A stretch of 64,000 bases of DNA from Thalassobius sp002708925 (GTDB taxonomy: Bacteria; Pseudomonadota; Alphaproteobacteria; Rhodobacterales; Rhodobacteraceae), in assembly GCF_049803795.1 (NCBI RefSeq), contig NZ_JBNAGJ010000001.1, forward strand, positions 620,001 to 684,000. The letters run 5' to 3'. The position numbers and the translations under genes were made by a program. The notes beneath the pieces were generated by a model. That model searched no databases. It was not told the origin of the DNA and saw nothing but the letters and a program-made list of their open reading frames with translations. Shown here in pieces: positions 51,833 through 60,407 of the stretch (the stretch's first letter is position 1; each line of letters begins with the position of its first letter).

Positions 51833-53530
51833 ATGATCTCTCGCCGCGATTTCCTTCAGGTAAGTATGGCCGCATCCGCAATGTATGGGGCCTCGGGGTT
51901 TGGTAACTGGGCCCGCCTGGCCGCCCAGCAGAAACTGACCCAGGACGAGCTGTTGCAGTTCGATACTTTCGGCAATGTGTCGCTGATCCACGTCACCGAT
52001 ATTCACGCCCAGCTGAAGCCGATCTATTTCCGCGAGCCCGAGATCAACCTGGGCGTGGGCGCGGCCAAGGGGCAGGTGCCCCACGTTACCGGTGCCGATT
52101 TCCGCAAGATGTATGGCATCAATGACGGCTCGGCCTCGGCCTATGCGTTGACCTATGATGATTTTTCCTCGCTTGCGCAGACCTACGGCAAGGTCGGCGG
52201 GCTGGACCGCGTGTCCACCGTGATCAACGCGATCCGCGCCGACCGCCCCGATGCGCTGCTGCTGGATGGCGGGGATACCTGGCACGGCTCGTATACCTGC
52301 TATCACACCGAAGGCCAGGATATGGTCAACGTGATGAACGCGCTGAAGCCCGACGCGATGACCTTCCACTGGGAATTCACCCTGGGCAGCGAGCGTGTGC
52401 GCGAGATCGTCGCCGATCTGCCCTTTGCCGCGCTGGGGGCCAATATCTACGATGCCGAATGGGACGAACCGGCCGAGGATTTCGCCCCCTATAAGATGTT
52501 CGAGCGTGGCGGCGTGAAGATCGCCGTGATCGGCCAGGCCTTCCCCTATATGCCGATTGCAAACCCGCGCTGGATGTTCCCTGAATACAGCTTCGGGATC
52601 CGGGATGAGCGGATGCAGGAAGTCGTGGAAGAGGTGCGCGCGGCGGGCGCTGAACTGGTGGTGATGTTGTCGCATAACGGGTTCGACGTGGATAAGAAGA
52701 TGGCCAGCCGTGTGCAGGGCATCGATGTGATCCTGTCGGGCCACACCCATGACGCGCTGCCCGAGCCGGTTCTGGTGGGCGATACGATCATCATTGCCTC
52801 GGGCTCGAACGGGAAATTCGTCAGCCGCGTCGATCTGGACGTGCGCGAGGGCCGGATGATGGGCTTCCGCCATAAGCTGATCCCGATTTTCAGCGATGTG
52901 ATTGAACCCGACGCCGCCGTGACCGCCGTCATCGACGAACAGCGCGCCCCCTATGAGGCCGCCATGTCCGAGGTGATCGGCAAGACCGACAGCCTGCTGT
53001 ACCGCCGCGGCAACTTCAACGGCACCTGGGACGATCTGATCTGCGACGCCCTGCTGAGCGAGCGTGAGGCCGATATCGCCATGTCGCCCGGCGTGCGCTG
53101 GGGCCCCTCGATCCTGCCGGGTCAGGAGATCACCCGCGAGGACATCTGGAACGCCACCTCGATGACCTACGGTCAGGCTTATCGCACTGAAATGACGGGT
53201 GAATTCATCGGTGTCATCATGGAAGACGTGGCCGATAACCTGTTCAATACGGACCCGTATTATCAGCAGGGCGGCGACATGGTGCGCATCGGCGGCATGG
53301 GCTACAAGATCGACGTCAGCAAGCCTCAGGGTGAGCGGATCAGCGACATGACCCTGCTGAAAACCGGCGAGATGATCGACCCGGCCAAGACCTATCAGGT
53401 GGCCGGCTGGGCCAGCGTCAACGAAGGCACCGAAGGCCCGCAGATCTGGGACGTGGTCGAAAGCCACATCAAGAAAATGGGCACCGTGACCGTGACCCCG
53501 CATGACAACGTGAAAGTGGTGGGGGCCTAA
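51833..53530 (+). CDS. soxB: Thiosulfohydrolase SoxB
   Basis: 565-aa periplasmic dimanganese hydrolase that removes sulfate from SoxY-bound intermediates. It has a Tat signal (SRRDFLQVSMAASAMYGASG) and metallophosphoesterase/5'-nucleotidase-like motifs: VTDIHAQLKPIYFREPE, DGGDTWHGS, MTFHWEFTLG, SHNGFDVD and LSGHTHDALPEP. Length is normal. The ATG at 51833 (MISRRD) fits Tat signal spacing. Confidence 0.97.
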   Translation: MISRRDFLQVSMAASAMYGASGFGNWARLAAQQKLTQDELLQFDTFGNVSLIHVTDIHAQLKPIYFREPEINLGVGAAKGQVPHVTGADFRKMYGINDGSASAYALTYDDFSSLAQTYGKVGGLDRVSTVINAIRADRPDALLLDGGDTWHGSYTCYHTEGQDMVNVMNALKPDAMTFHWEFTLGSERVREIVADLPFAALGANIYDAEWDEPAEDFAPYKMFERGGVKIAVIGQAFPYMPIANPRWMFPEYSFGIRDERMQEVVEEVRAAGAELVVMLSHNGFDVDKKMASRVQGIDVILSGHTHDALPEPVLVGDTIIIASGSNGKFVSRVDLDVREGRMMGFRHKLIPIFSDVIEPDAAVTAVIDEQRAPYEAAMSEVIGKTDSLLYRRGNFNGTWDDLICDALLSEREADIAMSPGVRWGPSILPGQEITREDIWNATSMTYGQAYRTEMTGEFIGVIMEDVADNLFNTDPYYQQGGDMVRIGGMGYKIDVSKPQGERISDMTLLKTGEMIDPAKTYQVAGWASVNEGTEGPQIWDVVESHIKKMGTVTVTPHDNVKVVGA

Positions 53531-53565
53531 ACCCCCGCATCCACGGGCGTTTTCGCGCCCAACCA

Positions 53566-53581
53566 ATTCACACAGATGAAT
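53566..53581. promoter_or_regulatory. ATTCA-N6-TGAAT palindrome between soxB and soxC
   Basis: Same core and spacing as the soxX operator, 28 bp before the soxC start and just upstream of its AAAGGAGG ribosome-binding site. It suggests an internal SoxR-controlled promoter for soxCDEF. Confidence 0.55.
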
Positions 53582-53609
53582 TTGAGAATTTCAAAGGAGG
53601 CAAAGACAC

Positions 53610-54884
53610 ATGACAGTCCGCTTCAAAGGTAAACAGCCCTCGCGGCGCGCGTTCCTGAAGGGTACGCTGGCGTCCACGGCGGGCGCGGTTGCCGGGGCAG
53701 GGGCCGCAGGCGCCGCAACGCCGGACCCGCTGATCACCGAAAAACAGGAATGGGCGATGGGCCTGGGCGATGGCGTGGACGCCACCCCCTATGGCCTGCC
53801 CATTCAGCACGAAGGCGACGTGATCCGCCGCAATGTGGAATGGCTGACGGCTGACACGATCAGCTCGATCAACTTCACGCCGATCCACGCGCTGGACGGC
53901 ACGATCACCCCGCAGGGCTGCGCGTTCGAACGCCATCACTCGGGGGCGATTGATCTGAAGAAGGAGGATTTCCGCCTGATGATCAACGGCCTGGTGGATA
54001 CGCCGCTGGTGTTCACCTACGAAGATCTGGAGCGCTTCCCGCGTGAAAACCGCACCTTCTTCCTGGAATGCGCGGCCAACACCGGCATGGAATGGGCGGG
54101 CTCGCAGCTGAACGGCGCGCAGTTCACCCACGGGATGATCCACAACATGGAATATTCCGGCATCTCGCTGCGGGCGCTGCTGGAAGAGGCCGGCGTGAAG
54201 CCCGAGGGCAAATGGGTCTATGTAGAAGGCGCGGATGCGTCCTCGAACGGGCGCTCGATCCCGCTGGAGAAGGCGCTGGACGACTGCATGATCGCCTTCA
54301 AAGCAAACGGCGAGGCGCTGCGCAAAGAGCACGGCTATCCTGCCCGTCTGGTCGTTCCCGGTTGGGAAGGCAACATGTGGGTCAAGTGGATCCGCCGCAT
54401 CGAGGTGACCGATCAGGCCATCGAAAGCCGCGAGGAGACCTCGAAATACACCGACACGCTGGAGGACGGCACCAGCCGCAAATGGACCTGGGTCATGGAT
54501 GCGAAATCCGTGGTCACCAGCCCCAGCCCCCAATCGCCGATCAAGCACGGACATGGCCCTCTGGTCATCACCGGCCTGGCCTGGTCGGGCCGCGGCGCGA
54601 TCACCCGCGTGGACGTGTCCAAGGACGGTGGCAAGACCTGGGAAACCGCCCGTCTGGCCAACCCCGGCCAGCCCATGGCGCTGACCCGGTTCTATCTGGA
54701 TACCGAATGGAACGGCGAGGAAATGCTGCTGCAAAGCCGCTGCATGGATGACACCGGATACGTTCAGCCGACCAAACACATGCTGCGCGATGTGCGCGGT
54801 GAAAACTCGATCTACCACAACAACTGTATTCAGACCTGGTGGGTCAAATCGGACGGGGAGGCAGAGAATGTCGAAGTATCGTAA
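53610..54884 (+). CDS. soxC: Sulfane dehydrogenase molybdenum subunit SoxC
   Basis: 424-aa periplasmic molybdopterin enzyme of the sulfite oxidase family; with SoxD it oxidises the sulfane sulfur on SoxY with six electrons. A Tat signal (SRRAFLKGTLASTAGAVAG), the molybdenum-ligating cysteine in TFFLECAANTGMEW, and the dimerisation domain near the C-terminus (GAITRVDVSKDGGKTW) are visible. AAAGGAGG precedes the ATG. It overlaps soxD by 17 bp. Confidence 0.97.
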   Translation: MTVRFKGKQPSRRAFLKGTLASTAGAVAGAGAAGAATPDPLITEKQEWAMGLGDGVDATPYGLPIQHEGDVIRRNVEWLTADTISSINFTPIHALDGTITPQGCAFERHHSGAIDLKKEDFRLMINGLVDTPLVFTYEDLERFPRENRTFFLECAANTGMEWAGSQLNGAQFTHGMIHNMEYSGISLRALLEEAGVKPEGKWVYVEGADASSNGRSIPLEKALDDCMIAFKANGEALRKEHGYPARLVVPGWEGNMWVKWIRRIEVTDQAIESREETSKYTDTLEDGTSRKWTWVMDAKSVVTSPSPQSPIKHGHGPLVITGLAWSGRGAITRVDVSKDGGKTWETARLANPGQPMALTRFYLDTEWNGEEMLLQSRCMDDTGYVQPTKHMLRDVRGENSIYHNNCIQTWWVKSDGEAENVEVS

Positions 54885-55956
54885 TCTGTTGATCGGCTCG
54901 GCGATTGCCGCCATGACCGCCGTTCCGGCCTATGCCGAGAAGATGGGCCTGGGCCGTCCGGCCCTGCCCGAGGAAATCGCGGCCTGGGATCATGACATCG
55001 CGCCCGATGGCACCGGCCTGCCGGTGGGCTCGGGGTCTGTCGAAGATGGCGAAGTGATCTTCGTGGATAACTGTGCCGTGTGTCACGGGGAATTCGCCGA
55101 AGGCGCGGGCAACTGGCCCAAGCTGGCTGGCGGCGAGGACAGCCTGGCCGACAAAGACCCGCTGAAGACCGTGGGATCTTACTGGCCGTACCTGTCCACC
55201 GTTTACGATTACGTCCGCCGCTCGATGCCGTTTGGCGCCGCTCAAACCATGAGCGATGACGATGTCTATGCGATCACCGCCTATATCCTGTACTCGAACT
55301 ACCTGGTCGAGGATGACTTCGTTCTGTCGAACGAGAATTTCCTGGACGTGGAAATGCCCAACGCCGGTGGGTTCATCGTGGATGACCGCGAAACCACCGA
55401 GAAGCATTTCTGGACCGAGCCTTGCATGGAAAACTGTAAGGACGGCGAGGTGAAGATCACCATGCGCGCCGCTGTTCTGGACGTGACCCCCGAAGAAGAG
55501 GGTGCGGAAGAGGCCAAGGCCGAAGAGTCGGCAGCCCCCATGGAAGAGGCCAAGGCCGAGCCGGTTGCCGCCCCCGAGCCTGCCGCCGAACCTGCCCCAG
55601 CGCCTGAACCCGAACCCGCTGTTGCGGCTTTGGATCCTGAACTGGTGAAAGCGGGCGAAAAGGTCTTTAAGAAGTGCAAGGCCTGCCACCAGGTGGGCGA
55701 GGGGGCCAAGAACAAGACCGGCCCGCATCTGAACGATGTGATGGGGCGGACCTTGGGCTCGATTGACGGGTTCAAATACTCGAAAACCATGGTGGCCATG
55801 GGCGAAGAGGGCACCGTCTGGGACGAGCAGACCATGGCCGAGTTCCTGGCCAAACCCAAGAAATACGTGAAGAAAACCAAGATGTCCTTTGCCGGCCTGA
55901 AAAAGGAAAAAGACATCGTGGCGATCACGGAATATCTGAAATCCCTGTCGCAATAA
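54868..55956 (+). CDS. soxD: Dihaem cytochrome subunit SoxD of sulfane dehydrogenase
   Basis: 362-aa partner of SoxC with a signal peptide (GSAIAAMTAVPAYA) and two haem domains: CAVCH (NCAVCHGEF, about residue 68) and CKACH (KCKACHQVGEG, about residue 270). Between them lies an Ala/Glu/Pro-rich linker (about residues 205-250, for example EEAKAEPVAAPEPAAEPAPA), as in Paracoccus SoxD. The start at 54868 lies within the soxC end and is preceded by GGGGAGG. Confidence 0.95.
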   Translation: MSKYRNLLIGSAIAAMTAVPAYAEKMGLGRPALPEEIAAWDHDIAPDGTGLPVGSGSVEDGEVIFVDNCAVCHGEFAEGAGNWPKLAGGEDSLADKDPLKTVGSYWPYLSTVYDYVRRSMPFGAAQTMSDDDVYAITAYILYSNYLVEDDFVLSNENFLDVEMPNAGGFIVDDRETTEKHFWTEPCMENCKDGEVKITMRAAVLDVTPEEEGAEEAKAEESAAPMEEAKAEPVAAPEPAAEPAPAPEPEPAVAALDPELVKAGEKVFKKCKACHQVGEGAKNKTGPHLNDVMGRTLGSIDGFKYSKTMVAMGEEGTVWDEQTMAEFLAKPKKYVKKTKMSFAGLKKEKDIVAITEYLKSLSQ

Positions 55957-56176
55957 GCGGCGGGTAGGGGGGCCGGGTTTCGGCCCCCTTCTGACCATGT
56001 TGAGGGGCATGGTCCAATTGCTGGACAGACCGGGAGGAGGCCAATCCAGCATTTGTTTCGGGTGTCTGCTGCGCCGGTTTCGGCGGCACTGACCCTATTG
56101 GCCCTTGATCTCCCGGAAGGAATGGACAGACAGGTCTGCTGCCTCTTATGGTGGTAAGGCGACGGGAGGAACGCGC

Positions 56177-56887
56177 ATGTTGAAACACTGGACCCTGGCC
56201 TTTGGGCTTTGGTTTGTGGCAGGCGGATCGGGGGCTTTGGCCGATCAGATCGGGGATGCGGATCGCGGGGCGAAAATCTTCAGGAAATGCTCGGGGTGCC
56301 ATCAGGTGGGCGAGGGCGCCAAGAATCGCGTGGGCCCGCATCTGAACGGCATCTTCGGGCGCAAAGCCGCGACGGTCAGCGAAGATTTCAAATATTCCAA
56401 GGGGTTGACCCGTGCGGGGGCCGATGGGCTGGTCTGGTCTTTGGACAAGCTGGACGCCTATCTGGAAAACCCCAAGGCGCTGGTCACCGGCACACGGATG
56501 AGCTTTCGCGGGCTGAAGGATGCGCAGGACCGGCATGATGTGCTGGCCTATCTGCGGCAGTTCTCGGACGATCCGGCCAATATCCCCGAGGCCCAGCCGA
56601 CCCAGGTGCCCCCCGAGGTAGACCTGCCCGCGGAAATCCTGGCGATTGTGGGCGATCCCGACTATGGCGAGTATCTGGCCAGCGAATGCACCACCTGCCA
56701 CCAGCGCAGCGGCGCGGACGAGGGCATCCCCTCGATCACCCATTGGCCGACCGAGGATTTCGTGATCGCCATGCACGCCTATAAACGCAAGATCCGCCCG
56801 CATCCGGTGATGCAGATGATGGCGGGGCGTCTGACTGACGAAGAGATTGCGGCCCTGGCCGCGTATTTCAAGGACCTTGAAGGCTAA
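56177..56887 (+). CDS. soxE: Dihaem c-type cytochrome SoxE
   Basis: 236-aa exported cytochrome with a signal peptide (LWFVAGGSGALA) and two haem sites: CSGCH in a class I cytochrome c domain (HQVGEGAKNRVGPHLNGIFG) and CTTCH in a short second domain (SECTTCHQRSGADEGIP). The second part resembles the cytochrome subunit of flavocytochrome c sulfide dehydrogenase, suggesting it pairs with SoxF. GGGAGGAA precedes the ATG at 56177. Confidence 0.92.
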   Translation: MLKHWTLAFGLWFVAGGSGALADQIGDADRGAKIFRKCSGCHQVGEGAKNRVGPHLNGIFGRKAATVSEDFKYSKGLTRAGADGLVWSLDKLDAYLENPKALVTGTRMSFRGLKDAQDRHDVLAYLRQFSDDPANIPEAQPTQVPPEVDLPAEILAIVGDPDYGEYLASECTTCHQRSGADEGIPSITHWPTEDFVIAMHAYKRKIRPHPVMQMMAGRLTDEEIAALAAYFKDLEG

Positions 56888-56911
56888 GGTCCATCATAGG
56901 GGAGGAAGACT

Positions 56912-58180
56912 ATGACACTCAATAGAAGAGCCTTTATCGGAACAGGGGCTGCGGCTGCGGCGGTTCTGTCTGCGCCCGCCGTTCGGGCGGATGGCCACGG
57001 TAAGCCACGCGTTGTCATCGTGGGCGGCGGTGCCGGCGGGGCCACGGCTGCGCGCTATCTGGCCAAGGACAGCAAGGGCGCGATTGACGTGACCTTGGTA
57101 GAGCCCAGCCGGATGTATTACACCTGCTTTTTCTCGAACCTCTATATCGGCGGCTTTCGGGATCTCAGCTCGATCGGGCACAGCTATGGCACCCTGGCCA
57201 GCGAATATGGCGTGAACGTGGTGCATGACTGGGCCGTGGGCATTGATAACGACGCGAAAACCGTGTCTCTGGCCGGCGGGGCCAAGCTGCCCTATGACCG
57301 GCTGATCCTGTCGCCCGGCATTGATTTCGTGGATGGCGCGGTGCCCGGCTGGGACGTGACCAAGCAAAACAAGATGCCTCATGCCTATAAGGCGGGCTCG
57401 CAGACCGAGCTGCTGAAGGCTCAGATCGAGGCGATGCCCCAGGGCGGCACCTATGCGATGATCGCGCCGCCGAACCCCTATCGCTGCCCTCCTGGGCCGT
57501 ATGAACGGGTCAGCATGGTCGCGCATCTGCTGAAAAACATTAACCCGACGGCGAAAATCCTGATTGCTGATCCCAAGCCGAAATTCTCGAAAATGGCGCT
57601 GTTCCAGGAAGGCTGGGCGAACCACTATGACGGGATGATCGAATGGATCGGTCCCGATTTCGGCGGTGACGTGGTCGAGGTGAACGCGGATGAGATGACC
57701 GTCAGCATTGATGGCGAGGTCACCAAGGTGGATGCCTGCAACGTGATCCCCGCAATGAAGGCAGGCCGGATCTGCGACATGGCGGGCATTACCGAGGGCA
57801 ACTGGGCGCCTGTGTCGGGCCACACCATGCAAAGCCGTATCGACCCCAACATTCACGTTCTGGGCGATGCGACGAACCAGGGGGATATGCCTAAATCGGG
57901 GTTCTCGGCGAACAGCCAGGCCAAGGTTGCGGCCATGGCCGTGCGCGGCGCGCTGACCGGATCCAAGGTGTTCCCGGCGAAGTTCTCTAATACTTGTTGG
58001 TCATTGATCGACACGGATGATGGCATCAAGGTGGGCGCGTCCTACCAGGCCACGGACGAGAAAATCGCCAAAGTTGACGGATTTATCAGCAATACGGGCG
58101 AAGATGCCGCACTGCGTAAGGCTACATACGAGGAATCGGTAGGCTGGTACGCTGGTATCACTAATGATATGTTCGGCTAA
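56912..58180 (+). CDS. soxF: Flavocytochrome c sulfide dehydrogenase-type flavoprotein SoxF
   Basis: 422-aa periplasmic FAD protein with a twin-arginine signal (NRRAFIGTGAAAAAVL), the nucleotide-binding VVIVGGGAGGATAARYL, and the covalent-flavin cysteine in YYTCFFSNLYIGG. The C-terminal dimerisation domain ends EESVGWYAGITNDMFG. It oxidises sulfide and passes electrons to a cytochrome such as SoxE. GGGGAGGAAGAC precedes the ATG. It is the last sox gene; hemA follows 76 bp on. Confidence 0.93.
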   Translation: MTLNRRAFIGTGAAAAAVLSAPAVRADGHGKPRVVIVGGGAGGATAARYLAKDSKGAIDVTLVEPSRMYYTCFFSNLYIGGFRDLSSIGHSYGTLASEYGVNVVHDWAVGIDNDAKTVSLAGGAKLPYDRLILSPGIDFVDGAVPGWDVTKQNKMPHAYKAGSQTELLKAQIEAMPQGGTYAMIAPPNPYRCPPGPYERVSMVAHLLKNINPTAKILIADPKPKFSKMALFQEGWANHYDGMIEWIGPDFGGDVVEVNADEMTVSIDGEVTKVDACNVIPAMKAGRICDMAGITEGNWAPVSGHTMQSRIDPNIHVLGDATNQGDMPKSGFSANSQAKVAAMAVRGALTGSKVFPAKFSNTCWSLIDTDDGIKVGASYQATDEKIAKVDGFISNTGEDAALRKATYEESVGWYAGITNDMFG

Positions 58181-58256
58181 GGGCCAAACGCACTTTTTCT
58201 GGTCCCTTCGGGGGCCAGGAAACCGACGAACAGGAACGAAGGAAGACCTAGACGGC

Positions 58257-59480
58257 ATGGACTACCAGGGATTTTTCACCGAGTCGCTCACAAAGCTGCG
58301 CGAAGAAGGCAACTATCGCGTGTTCGCCGATTTGGAACGGCACTTGGGCGCGTTTCCCAAGGCGACTTTCCGTAATGAGGGTGCGGCCAAGGACGTGACG
58401 ATCTGGTGCTCGAACGACTATCTGGGCATGGGGCAGCATCCTTCGGTTCTGAAGGCTATGCACGCCGCGCTGGATCGCAGCGGTGCGGGCGCAGGCGGGA
58501 CGCGCAACATCAGCGGCACCACCCATGATCACGTAGAACTGGAGGCCGAGCTGGCCGACCTGCATGGCAAAGAGGCGGCGCTGCTGTTCACCAGTGGCTA
58601 TGTTTCGAACTGGGCCACGCTGGGCACGCTGGGCGCGAAAATCCCCGGTCTGGTGATCCTGTCGGACGCGCTGAACCATGCCTCGATGATCGAGGGCATC
58701 CGCCACTCCAAGGCGCAGCGGATTGTCTGGAAACACAACGATCTTGAGGATCTGGAGGCGCATCTGAAATCGTTGCCGCCGGAGCAGCCGAAACTGATCG
58801 CCTTTGAATCCGTCTACTCGATGGACGGGGACATCGCCCCGATCGAGGCGATCTGCGATCTGGCTGATAAATACAACGCGATGACCTATATTGATGAGGT
58901 CCACGCGGTGGGCATGTACGGGGCCCATGGGGGCGGCGTGGCCGAACGTGAGGGTCTGATGGACCGCATCGACATCATCGAGGGGACGCTGGGCAAAGCG
59001 TTCGGTGTGGTTGGCGGCTATATCACCGGGTCCAGGGAACTGGTTGATTTCATTCGCAGTTTCGCCAGCGGGTTCATCTTTACCACCGCATTGCCGCCGC
59101 ATGTGGCCGCGGGGGCTGTGGCCTCGATCCGGCATCTGAAAGGCTCGGCCGAAGAACGCCAGGGCCAACAGGATCGCGTGGCCGAGCTGCGCACCCGTCT
59201 GGACGCCATCGGCATCCCGCATATCCCGAACCCCAGCCATATCATCCCGGTGATGGTGGGCGATCCGGTGAAATGCAAATTCATCTCGGACCGGCTGATG
59301 GCCGATCACGGGATTTATATCCAGCCGATCAACTATCCCACCGTCCCCAAGGGCACCGAGCGTCTGCGGATCACCCCGTCGCCGGTGCATTCGGCGCAGG
59401 ATATGGACCGCCTGGTGGGCGCGCTGGAAACGCTGTGGGCCGAATGCCACCTGGCCCGCCGTCCGATGGCCGCGCAGTAG
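58257..59480 (+). CDS. hemA: 5-aminolevulinate synthase
   Basis: 407-aa PLP enzyme joining glycine and succinyl-CoA, the first step of the C4 haem pathway typical of alphaproteobacteria. The PLP lysine is in EGTLGKAFGVVGGY (about residue 248), with WCSNDYLGMG, SGAGAGGTRNISGT and YIDEVHAVGMYG. The ATG at 58257 (MDYQGFFTESLTKLREEG) is the family start; longer in-frame sequence overlaps soxF. The leader has a stable hairpin with a TTCG loop (58199-58218). Its position after the haem-rich sox operon suggests supply of haem for SoxXADE. Confidence 0.97.
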   Translation: MDYQGFFTESLTKLREEGNYRVFADLERHLGAFPKATFRNEGAAKDVTIWCSNDYLGMGQHPSVLKAMHAALDRSGAGAGGTRNISGTTHDHVELEAELADLHGKEAALLFTSGYVSNWATLGTLGAKIPGLVILSDALNHASMIEGIRHSKAQRIVWKHNDLEDLEAHLKSLPPEQPKLIAFESVYSMDGDIAPIEAICDLADKYNAMTYIDEVHAVGMYGAHGGGVAEREGLMDRIDIIEGTLGKAFGVVGGYITGSRELVDFIRSFASGFIFTTALPPHVAAGAVASIRHLKGSAEERQGQQDRVAELRTRLDAIGIPHIPNPSHIIPVMVGDPVKCKFISDRLMADHGIYIQPINYPTVPKGTERLRITPSPVHSAQDMDRLVGALETLWAECHLARRPMAAQ

Positions 59481-59506
59481 ATTCTGCCAACAGATTTACG
59501 ATCAGG

Positions 59507-59536
59507 CCGAGGGTGCGCAAAGCGCCCTCGGTTTTT
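59507..59536 (+). terminator. Intrinsic terminator of hemA
   Basis: CCGAGGG...CCCTCGG stem extended by GCGC/GCG, followed by TTTTT, 26 bp past the hemA stop. Confidence 0.9.
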
Positions 59537-59657
59537 CATGGTTCGGGCGGCGGGGCACTAATTGCGGGCATTGCCCTTGCAGCCCCCCCGGCGCAACACT
59601 AAGACTCTGTTAGCACTAGGTGCGTAAAGGTGCAGGACCAACAGCAGGCGAGCGGAT

Positions 59658-60290
59658 ATGAAAGACCCATTTGAGACATATATGAACACCCTGGTTCCGA
59701 TGGTTGTGGAACAGACCAGCCGGGGCGAACGTGCCTATGATATTTTTTCGCGCCTGTTGAAGGAGCGGATCATCTTCCTGAACGGGCCCGTGCACGATGG
59801 CATGTCCAGCCTGGTGGTGGCTCAGCTGCTGCACCTGGAGGCGGAAAATCCGTCGAAAGAAATCAGCATGTATATCAACAGCCCCGGCGGCGTTGTGACC
59901 AGTGGCCTGTCGATCTATGACACCATGCAGTATATCAAACCCAAGGTTTCGACGCTGGTGATCGGGCAGGCGGCCTCGATGGGGTCGCTGCTGCTGACGG
60001 CGGGCGAGGCGGGGATGCGTTTCAGCCTGCCCAACAGCCGTGTGATGGTGCACCAGCCCTCGGGCGGGTATCAGGGGCAGGCGACGGACATCATGATCCA
60101 CGCCGAGGAAACGCTGAAACTGAAAAAGCGCCTGAATGAGATTTACGTCAAGCACACCGGCCGCACCTATGCCGAGGTCGAGGCCGGGCTGGAGCGCGAT
60201 AATTTCATGTCGCCCGAAGAGGCAAAGGACTGGGGTCTGATCGACGAGATCGTGACCAACCGTGCCAAAGCGGCTGGCGACGAGGCATAA
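59658..60290 (+). CDS. clpP: ATP-dependent Clp protease proteolytic subunit
   Basis: 210-aa serine protease that forms the tetradecameric chamber fed by ClpX/ClpA. The catalytic serine is in GQAASMGS (about residue 104), the histidine in VMVHQPSGG (about 129), and the aspartate in the following ERDNF region. Length is normal. GCAGGCGAGCGG precedes the ATG. A strong terminator separates it from clpX, so the two can be controlled separately. Confidence 0.97.
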   Translation: MKDPFETYMNTLVPMVVEQTSRGERAYDIFSRLLKERIIFLNGPVHDGMSSLVVAQLLHLEAENPSKEISMYINSPGGVVTSGLSIYDTMQYIKPKVSTLVIGQAASMGSLLLTAGEAGMRFSLPNSRVMVHQPSGGYQGQATDIMIHAEETLKLKKRLNEIYVKHTGRTYAEVEAGLERDNFMSPEEAKDWGLIDEIVTNRAKAAGDEA

Positions 60291-60296
60291 GCCCCC

Positions 60297-60331
60297 ACGC
60301 CCCGGTTTCATACGCACTCCGGGGCGTTTTT
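60297..60331 (+). terminator. Intrinsic terminator between clpP and clpX
   Basis: Perfect 9-bp stem ACGCCCCGG / CCGGGGCGT with a 13-nt loop, followed by TTTTT. Confidence 0.9.
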
Positions 60332-60407
60332 GACATTGTGGCCGCCCGCTGGCTGCCATAAGCTTGATGACCAATGATGATGCAAGACGAGGCCTGAAAG
60401 GGAGACC

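Noticed and set aside
58199..58218. Intrinsic terminator of soxF
   Set aside because: A stable TTCG-loop hairpin exists, but the T-run lies before it, not after, so it does not fit a plus-strand terminator.
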